DNA of 64,000 bases, from NCBI GenBank assembly GCA_028285415.1, contig JANQPF010000005.1, forward strand, positions 620,001 to 684,000, in the 5' to 3' direction. Below, in pieces: positions 62,489 through 64,000 of this stretch. Both the position numbers and the translations under genes were made by a program. Position 1 is the first letter of the stretch, and each line of letters begins with the position of its first letter. Source of the DNA: Pseudomonadales bacterium (GTDB lineage: Bacteria; Pseudomonadota; Gammaproteobacteria; Pseudomonadales; Azotimanducaceae). Under the pieces are notes generated by a model. It saw only the letters and a program-made list of their open reading frames with translations. It searched no databases and was not told where the DNA came from.

Positions 62489-63097
62489 ATGCATAAGCTC
62501 ATTCTTTTTGATATTGGTCACGTGCTTGTTGAGTTAACAGGCACTGCGCTCATCAAGAAGTTCGCGAATCTCGAACTCAGCGATCAGCACATACATACGA
62601 CATGGACAACCGTACCTGGGGTAAGGCGATTCGAGACTGGGTTGTGTGGCGAGACTGAGTTCGCGAAAGGTGTGATCGCTTTCTACGACCTCAGGTGCAG
62701 TGTCGATGAATTCGTGCATCACTTTCGCAATGCTGCTGAAAGAAAGTTCGATGGAGTAGATGGGTTTCTAGAGACCCTCGCCGCTAGTCATGAATTGGCG
62801 TGCCTTACGAATACGAATCCACTTCAGTGGCCGAGGATTAGTGAGGAGTTTGGCCTGGGAGCCTATTTCACAAAGCAATATGTTTCGTATCAGCTGGGCT
62901 TGATGAAGCCCAACCCTGCGATTTATGACCACGTGATAGGGGATTGCGGGCTTTCCCCTCGAGAAATTTTATTTGTAGACGACAACGCGAACAATTGTGC
63001 TGCAGCTCGAACGATCGGTATTGATACTTGTCACGTTAAGAGTTTCGAGGACACTCGATCGCAGATTTTCGGAAAGCTTGGGATAGCGTTCGAATGA
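62489..63097 (+). CDS. HAD-superfamily phosphatase (YihX-like)
   Basis: 202 residues. Motif I LFDIGHVLVE (nucleophile Asp, without the second Asp of the DxD found in most phosphatases), motif II CLTNTN, motif III Lys in GLMKPNPAIY and motif IV FVDDNANN. This fits the YihX/YcjU-type HAD-IA group acting on sugar or nucleotide monophosphates. ATG 62489 is chosen over 62432. Its stop overlaps the start of the pyrF-like gene by 4 bases (ATGA). Confidence 0.85.
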   Translation: MHKLILFDIGHVLVELTGTALIKKFANLELSDQHIHTTWTTVPGVRRFETGLCGETEFAKGVIAFYDLRCSVDEFVHHFRNAAERKFDGVDGFLETLAASHELACLTNTNPLQWPRISEEFGLGAYFTKQYVSYQLGLMKPNPAIYDHVIGDCGLSPREILFVDDNANNCAAARTIGIDTCHVKSFEDTRSQIFGKLGIAFE

Positions 63098-63789
63098 GTA
63101 CATCAAAGAACCGAATAATAGTTGCGCTTGATTACGATGATGGTGACAAGGCATGGAATCTCGTAGAGCAACTTGGCGATGAAGCGTGTTGTTTCAAAGT
63201 TGGATTGCAACTCTTGACTGCGGCTGGCCCACAGTTCGTGCGGAAACTCGTAGACGCAAACAAGCGCGTGTTTCTAGACTTGAAGACGTTTGAGATTCCA
63301 AACTCAGTAGCTGGTGCTGTCGATTCTGCTGGAGCATTGGGCGCGTCGATGGTAACAGTACATGCTTCTGGCGGTAGCAAAGCGCTCAACGCTGCAGTAA
63401 AGGCCGCAGAACCGTATCCGGATCTTATTGTACTTGGGCTCACGGTTGTTACGAGCATGAACGAATCGGATCTTGCCGAAGTTGGGGTTAGAGGATCAGT
63501 CAAAGAGCAGGTGTTACGACTCGCGAAACTGACCGTCGATGCTGGTTGTCAGGGCGTAGTCGCATCGACGCTAGAAACCCAAGTACTTAGACGCGAGTTA
63601 CCAAAAGAAACCTTGATCGTTACTCCTGGAATTCAACTCGACGGGGGAAAGTCAAATGACCAAGAGAGGGTCGCGACTCCGAAGGCAGCGATACAGGCTG
63701 GGGCAAGTTATTTGGTTATCGGTCGTGCAATTACAAAGGCGCTCGATCCAAAAGCTGCATTTCTGGACGCAGTAAATGGGATGCCCTGA
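63094..63789 (+). CDS. pyrF: Orotidine-5'-phosphate decarboxylase (PyrF-like) with altered active-site residue
   Basis: 231 residues closely matching PyrF: IIVALDYDDGDKA, FKVGLQLLTAAGPQFVRKL, VTVHASGG, VTSMNESDLAEVG, IVTPGIQLDGG and LVIGRAITKALDP. The active site DxKxxD normally reads DLKFHDIPN; here it is DLKTFEIPN. The two Lys and first Asp remain, but the second Asp that comes from the partner subunit is Glu. PyrF makes UMP from OMP. The change could weaken or redirect activity. Translationally coupled to a HAD phosphatase. It is not in the usual gammaproteobacterial pyrF setting, so it may be an extra copy. Confidence 0.9.
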   Translation: MSTSKNRIIVALDYDDGDKAWNLVEQLGDEACCFKVGLQLLTAAGPQFVRKLVDANKRVFLDLKTFEIPNSVAGAVDSAGALGASMVTVHASGGSKALNAAVKAAEPYPDLIVLGLTVVTSMNESDLAEVGVRGSVKEQVLRLAKLTVDAGCQGVVASTLETQVLRRELPKETLIVTPGIQLDGGKSNDQERVATPKAAIQAGASYLVIGRAITKALDPKAAFLDAVNGMP

Positions 63790-63934
63790 ACAGCCGTTCC
63801 GGGCCGACAGCAGGCTTAGCATTGACGGATCACCTCCCTACAAAAACCTCTTCTGGGTAACGAACTGGTGACCTCATGACCCAATCACGCGAGAACAGGC
63901 TGTGCTGGCAAATGTGAGATCGAGTAGGAGCACG

Positions 63935-64000
63935 ATGCTTCCAGAAATCAAAAAACACCGAAGAACAAACTCTTCTAGACGCTTGAGGCATACATCTATC
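63935..64000 (+). CDS. Possible gene start at window edge (partial)
   Basis: An open frame begins ATG 63935 with AGGAG four to five bases upstream and reads MLPEIKKHRRTNSSRRLRHTS to the end of the window. It is only 22 codons long here. The basic start might be an N-terminal tail or chance. No family can be assigned. Confidence 0.3.
   Translation, partial: MLPEIKKHRRTNSSRRLRHTSI

Noticed and set aside
53616-64000. Integron gene-cassette array
   Set aside because: Many small genes with acetyltransferases suggested it, but two genes are on the opposite strand (55907-57174), several genes overlap by ATGA, and no regular attC-type sites separate them. GTTAGAT at 59025 is an isolated match.
1-64000. 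tRNA, rRNA or CRISPR array
   Set aside because: No cloverleaf-type GGTTCRA elements with matching stems, no rRNA-like conserved stretches and no regularly spaced repeats were seen by eye.

Overview
The window looks like chromosomal DNA of a heterotrophic, probably aquatic gammaproteobacterium. This rests on RdgC, CysZ, dimeric dUTPase, a host-attachment family protein, an UrcA family protein, DUF5916 and TonB-dependent outer-membrane proteins, and many acyl-CoA enzymes. I cannot name a genus. Most of the window is GC-rich and tightly packed. I saw no rRNA, tRNA, CRISPR array or insertion sequence.

Region by region: 1-8.8 kb has the end of an M3 oligopeptidase, a PAP2 phosphatase, and a minus-strand run with Lon, an alkylsulfatase-like metallo-hydrolase, two acyl-CoA dehydrogenases that look like the two chains of one heteromeric enzyme, and a 2-hydroxyacid dehydrogenase. 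8.8-17.3 kb has dUTPase, a macro-domain protein, a glycosyltransferase-Nudix pair, an LLM flavin oxidoreductase, a single-chain acyl-CoA carboxylase and an MFS transporter. 17.3-17.9 kb is a 520-base gap with a 17-bp palindrome, a decayed GntR-type regulator and an A-rich leader before an UrcA protein. 18.3-30.3 kb holds dehydrogenases, hydrolases, a DUF5916 outer-membrane protein, a PhyH dioxygenase, a second MFS transporter, a saccharopine-dehydrogenase-like reductase and an acyl-CoA synthetase.

30.3-35.2 kb is an exported set: an S9 peptidase, a remarkable redoxin / cytochrome c / PHM-like copper monooxygenase / EF-hand fusion, and an esterase. 35.2-43.4 kb has CysZ, a class III aminotransferase, a Rieske oxygenase, EthD, CorA/ZntB, MscS, enoyl-CoA hydratase and GST genes. 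43.4-50.7 kb has a divergent Nramp-like transporter, RdgC, a spondin-domain protein with an ECF sigma / NrsF-like anti-sigma pair, an amidase and membrane proteins. 51.0-53.5 kb encodes a TonB-dependent receptor.

From about 53.6 kb to the end the base composition drops visibly (a sample line at 57841 is 42% GC against 67% at 14641, counted by hand). The gene content changes to small transferases: an Stf0 sulfotransferase, four GNATs and an AAC(3)-family protein. With them are hydrolases, an HXXEE membrane protein, two FtsX-like permeases without an ATPase, a HAD phosphatase, and a PyrF with a Glu in place of a catalytic Asp. This end of the window is probably an accessory region.

The metabolic theme of the main part is activation and breakdown of branched, cyclic or long-chain acids through CoA thioesters (synthetase, PhyH dioxygenase, acyl-CoA dehydrogenases, hydratase, carboxylase), with uptake by a TonB receptor and MFS carriers. 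The copper monooxygenase fusion is the strongest candidate for undescribed biology.
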